Source: Candidatus Omnitrophota bacterium
GTDB taxonomy: Bacteria > Omnitrophota > Gorgyraeia > Duberdicusellales > 4484-171
Direction of reading: 5' to 3'
DNA: 33,555 nucleotides
NCBI GenBank assembly: GCA_028703535.1
Contig: JAQVMQ010000002.1
Coordinates: 36,730 to 70,284, forward strand
Under the pieces are notes generated by a model. The model was not told the origin of the DNA, searched no databases, and saw only the letters and a list, made by a program, of their open reading frames with translations. Positions within the stretch are counted from its first letter, which is position 1. Each line of letters starts with the position of its first letter. Below are positions 30,584 through 33,555 of the stretch, in pieces. The translations under genes were made by a program, and so were the position numbers.

Positions 30584-32458
30584 ATGGAGAAAAACACATT
30601 CTTAAAAGAACGTTTAACAGTAGAAAATTATGAAAAACTTGTCGATTTGAAAAATGACAAAATATTGGAATTTTTGAGCCGTTATATTGAGATATGTAAC
30701 CCCAAGACAGTATTTGTGAGAACAGATTCTCCGCGAGATGTAGAATATATAAGAAATAAAGCATTATTTTTGGCAGAAGAAGATGCTCTTTTTTTACCAA
30801 ATCAAACTATACATTTTGATGCGCCTAACGATCAGGCGCGCGATAAGAAAAATACACGGTATTTCATAAACGAAGCTAATAAAAATAGACATTTTATTAA
30901 TAAAATATCCAGAGAAGACGGCGAAGCTGAAATGGAAAAGGCTTTTAGGGATATAATGAAAGAAAAAGAGATGTATATAAGCTTTTTTTCTTTAGGGCCT
31001 GTAGATTCAGAGTTTTCTATTTTAGCACTCCAAATTACGGATTCCGCGTATGTCTGCCACTCAGAAGATTTACTTTATAGGCCGGGGTATGAGTCTTTCA
31101 AGAAAAATCCAAAAGCAGATTTTTTTAGATTTATTCATAGTGCGGGCGAACTTGTGAATAATGTCAGTAAGAATATAGATAAGCGTCGGATTTATATAGA
31201 TTTAGACGAGGACCTGGTATATAGTGTAAATACTCAATATGCTGGTAATACGGTAGGACTTAAAAAATTAGCGTTACGGTTGGCTATACAAAAAGCTATT
31301 TCTGAAGATTGGTTAGCTGAGCATATGTTTGTAATGGGTGTTAAGAATGAAAAAGATGAAAAGGCCTATTTTTGTGGTGCGTTTCCCAGCATGTGCGGTA
31401 AAACTTCGACAGCTATGCTACAGGGAGAAACAATTGTAGGCGATGATATAGCTTATCTGCGTAAGCGTAATGGTGAAGTTTATGCGGCTAATGTTGAAAG
31501 AGGGATATTCGGAATAATAAAAGATGTTAATGCCAAAGATGATGAGCTGTTATTTAAAGCGTTGACTCAGGATAATGAGATCATTTTTTCAAACATTCTG
31601 GTAGATGAAAAAAATGTGCCGTATTGGATAGGCAAACAGCCGGATTTACCACATAAAGGCAGGAATTTTTTTGGTGAGTGGATGCCTGGGACAACAGATA
31701 ATGAGGGTAACGAAATTTTATTATCGCATAAAAACGCAAGATATACGATTAAGTTAGATATACTTGATAATGTTGATGATAAGTTGGAAGATAAAAACGG
31801 AGTTAAAGTCAGCGGGATAATTTATGGTGGACGCGATTCCTCTATTTCTGTGCCGGTTGAAGAAGCTTTGTCGTGGGAACAAGGTGTTGTCCTTAAAGGC
31901 GCGGGGATAGAATCTGAGACTACCGCAGCAACATTGGGGCAGGAGGGGGTCAGGGTTTTTAACCCTATGTCTAATATGGATTTCTTGTCTGTACCTTTAA
32001 GCAAGTATATTTCAAAACATCTATCTTTTAGTGATGGTATAGATAATATGCCTATTATTTTTTCTGTTAATTATTTTTTAAAAGACAAACGTGGTAAATT
32101 TCTTAATGATATAGAGGATAAACGTGTTTGGCTTAAATGGATGCGCGCCCGTGTTGATGGATCTGTTGATGCGGTTATTACGCCTACAGGTAAAATGCCG
32201 ATTTATGAAGATTTAAAAAAATTGTTCAAAAAAGTATTAAATAAAGATTACATGAAAGAAGATTATGAAAAGCAGTTTTCTGTTCGAGTACAGGAAAATC
32301 TTGATAAAATAGAACGAATAGCCAATATTTATAATGAGTTACAAGGCATTCCCAAGGAATTATTTGATTTGCTGAATGAACAAAAGGCGAGACTTATCGA
32401 ATGTAAAAATAACTATGGGGAGACAGTATCGCCTTTTAAATTTTATCGGGAACGTTAA
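30584..32458 (+). CDS. pckG: Phosphoenolpyruvate carboxykinase, GTP-dependent
   Basis: The product has 624 residues, matching the GTP-PEPCK family (about 600-620) rather than the shorter ATP form. The kinase-1 loop FCGAFPSMCGKTSTAML (about 264-280) with its reactive cysteine is diagnostic, as are VGDDIAYLR, NVERGIFGI, PYWIG and FFGEWMPG. The enzyme interconverts oxaloacetate and PEP with GTP/GDP, linking the citric-acid-cycle intermediates to gluconeogenesis, or working anaplerotically in anaerobes. AAGGCGGTGG precedes the ATG by about 6 nt, the same unusual ribosome-binding block as in front of pgmB. purC starts 1 bp after its stop. Confidence 0.96.
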   Translation: MEKNTFLKERLTVENYEKLVDLKNDKILEFLSRYIEICNPKTVFVRTDSPRDVEYIRNKALFLAEEDALFLPNQTIHFDAPNDQARDKKNTRYFINEANKNRHFINKISREDGEAEMEKAFRDIMKEKEMYISFFSLGPVDSEFSILALQITDSAYVCHSEDLLYRPGYESFKKNPKADFFRFIHSAGELVNNVSKNIDKRRIYIDLDEDLVYSVNTQYAGNTVGLKKLALRLAIQKAISEDWLAEHMFVMGVKNEKDEKAYFCGAFPSMCGKTSTAMLQGETIVGDDIAYLRKRNGEVYAANVERGIFGIIKDVNAKDDELLFKALTQDNEIIFSNILVDEKNVPYWIGKQPDLPHKGRNFFGEWMPGTTDNEGNEILLSHKNARYTIKLDILDNVDDKLEDKNGVKVSGIIYGGRDSSISVPVEEALSWEQGVVLKGAGIESETTAATLGQEGVRVFNPMSNMDFLSVPLSKYISKHLSFSDGIDNMPIIFSVNYFLKDKRGKFLNDIEDKRVWLKWMRARVDGSVDAVITPTGKMPIYEDLKKLFKKVLNKDYMKEDYEKQFSVRVQENLDKIERIANIYNELQGIPKELFDLLNEQKARLIECKNNYGETVSPFKFYRER

Positions 32459-32459
32459 G

Positions 32460-33332
32460 ATGGCATATAACCTTAAAATTGATACGGTACCTTTTTTTAA
32501 ACGTGGTAAAGTCCGTGATGTTTATGATTTAGGAAATAGTTTACTTTTTGTAGCTACAGATAGGGTTTCTTGTTACGATGTTGTTTTACCTACAGATATA
32601 ACTGACAAAGGTAAAATCTTGACTCAGATATCGGCATTTTGGTTTAAATTCTTAGAGGATATAATTGATAATCATATAATAACTGTTAATGATGTCGATT
32701 TGCCTGAAACATTGATTAAATATCAAAAAGAGCTTTCAGGAAGGTTTATGATAGTTTCTAAATGTAAGGTTATCCCGTTTGAATGCGTTGTTCGTGGATA
32801 TTTGTCAGGGTCCGGGTGGAATGAATATCGGGCGACAGGTGGAGTTTGCGGTATAAAATTATCTGAAGGTTTACGAGAATCGGATAAACTGCCGGAACCG
32901 ATATTTACGCCGGCTACTAAGGCTGATGCCGGGCATGATGAAAACGTGGATTTTGAGTATATGGCAGGCACGATAGGCGTTGAGCTTGCGGAGCAGTTAA
33001 AGACGCTTAGCATAAATATATATAAAAAGGCATCGGAATATGCTTTGAATAGAGGCATAATCATTGCTGATACCAAGTTTGAGTTTGGAATAAATAAGGA
33101 TGGGAAGATAATTCTCATTGATGAAGTTTTGACACCAGATTCTTCCAGATTTTGGCCTAAAGATAGTTATCTGCCGGGGAAAGGGCAGACTAGTTACGAT
33201 AAACAATTTGTCAGAGATTATTTACAAACTTTAGATTGGGATAAAACTCCGCCAGGGCCTTGTTTGCCTGATGTTATAGTAGAAAAAACTATAGCTAAAT
33301 ATAAAGAAGTTGTAAATATCTTAACAAAATGA
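32460..33332 (+). CDS. purC: SAICAR synthetase (phosphoribosylaminoimidazole-succinocarboxamide synthase)
   Basis: The product has 290 residues from the ATG at 32460; the track's start at 32376 lies inside pckG. Motifs are GKVRDVYDLG near the N-terminus, ATDRVSCYDVVLP, CVVRGYLSGSGWNEY, FTPATKADAGHDENV, IIADTKFEFG and DEVLTPDSSRFWP. It is the long form of the family, longer than the ~240 of many bacteria. It condenses CAIR with aspartate and ATP in purine synthesis. The ribosome binding site is weak (GGGA), so translation is probably coupled to the pckG stop. Pairing with PEPCK has no obvious metabolic logic beyond co-transcription. Confidence 0.96.
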   Translation: MAYNLKIDTVPFFKRGKVRDVYDLGNSLLFVATDRVSCYDVVLPTDITDKGKILTQISAFWFKFLEDIIDNHIITVNDVDLPETLIKYQKELSGRFMIVSKCKVIPFECVVRGYLSGSGWNEYRATGGVCGIKLSEGLRESDKLPEPIFTPATKADAGHDENVDFEYMAGTIGVELAEQLKTLSINIYKKASEYALNRGIIIADTKFEFGINKDGKIILIDEVLTPDSSRFWPKDSYLPGKGQTSYDKQFVRDYLQTLDWDKTPPGPCLPDVIVEKTIAKYKEVVNILTK

Positions 33333-33451
33333 AGTCGCGTGTGTTTGAAGTTTGTGGTTTTCTCCATGTATTAAATACGGAGTAAAAGTCAGCCCACGTT
33401 TTTGTGAGTGATTTAAAGACTTTGATTTTAAGTTTCGGGATAAACTGTATC

Positions 33452-33480
33452 TTTACATATAAGTCTCAAAAAAGTATAAT
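33452..33480 (+). promoter_or_regulatory. Sigma-70 promoter of the last, truncated gene
   Basis: TTTACA and TATAAT are separated by exactly 17 bp. The start would be near 33487, giving a leader of about 46 nt with AAGGGGGAA before the ATG. Upstream, 33343-33420 contains weak hairpins (CTCC/GGAG with GTAT/ATAC) that might terminate purC transcription. Confidence 0.7.
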
Positions 33481-33532
33481 TAATTATTAGTTTTAATAGT
33501 TTTATTTATTAAATTAGATAAGGGGGAATATA

Positions 33533-33555
33533 ATGCATATAGTCGTATGTATCAA
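33533..33555 (+). CDS. etfB: Start of a probable electron transfer flavoprotein beta-subunit gene, truncated
   Basis: Seven full codons, MHIVVCI, and two bases of an eighth (AA) are visible after a strong AAGGGGGAA ribosome binding site. MHIVVCIKQVPD is a very common N-terminus of EtfB/FixA proteins, which suggested the call. Seven residues cannot prove it; other Rossmann-like proteins start similarly. Confidence 0.45.

Overview
The window reads as about 33.5 kb of a low-GC bacterial chromosome with almost everything on the + strand. The gene mix (bactofilin, S41 peptidase, pseudopilin operon, GatCAB, GTP-type PEPCK, a diversity-generating retroelement and an atypical trehalose cluster) suggests an uncultivated PVC-like lineage such as Omnitrophota. 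That placement is an inference from gene content and style, not a measured result.

Left edge (1-1813): the right part of a diversity-generating retroelement (DGR). It has a possible target-protein C-terminus cut by the window edge, two hairpins, an avd-type accessory gene and a DGR reverse transcriptase, closed by a terminator. No template repeat could be found. A tRNA-Gln(CUG) gene on the minus strand with its own promoter lies next to it (1937-2047).

2103-8352: a four-gene operon with an unusual combination: a UPF0489 (ureohydrolase-like)/TPR protein, an alkaline-phosphatase-superfamily phosphodiesterase, an ABC exporter, and a fusion of a SipW-like S26 peptidase to a degenerate NTP_transf_5-type domain. 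It looks like an uncharacterised processing and export system and is the best candidate here for something undescribed.

8479-20410: a dense, mostly housekeeping run: cvpA, Nif3-family gene, dnaG, rpoD, gatC-gatA-gatB, an S41 C-terminal processing peptidase, tsaD and an MgtC-family gene. It ends with a bactofilin fused to an excisionase-type helix-turn-helix and a second protein joining the same kind of helix-turn-helix to a membrane segment.

20411-21525: a tRNA-Met followed by about 840 bp without genes. The first 350 bp is a decayed array of 67-bp repeats interleaved with short palindromes.

21526-25534: a pilin-like operon: a 1026-residue PilX-like protein with a calcium-loop motif, then two short prepilins, both with serine instead of glycine before the cleavage site.

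25663-30053: a translationally coupled trehalose/disaccharide cluster: beta-phosphoglucomutase, a degenerate HAD domain fused to a trehalose-6-phosphate phosphatase, and a GH65 phosphorylase. The domain order matches the single mycobacterial protein OtsB1, here split into separate genes.

30054-33555: a palindrome-rich gap, then GTP-dependent PEP carboxykinase, purC, and the first codons of a probable electron-transfer flavoprotein beta gene running off the edge. Three genes (at 2163, 8525 and 21526) have promoter-like elements so close to the start codon that little or no room is left for a ribosome binding site.
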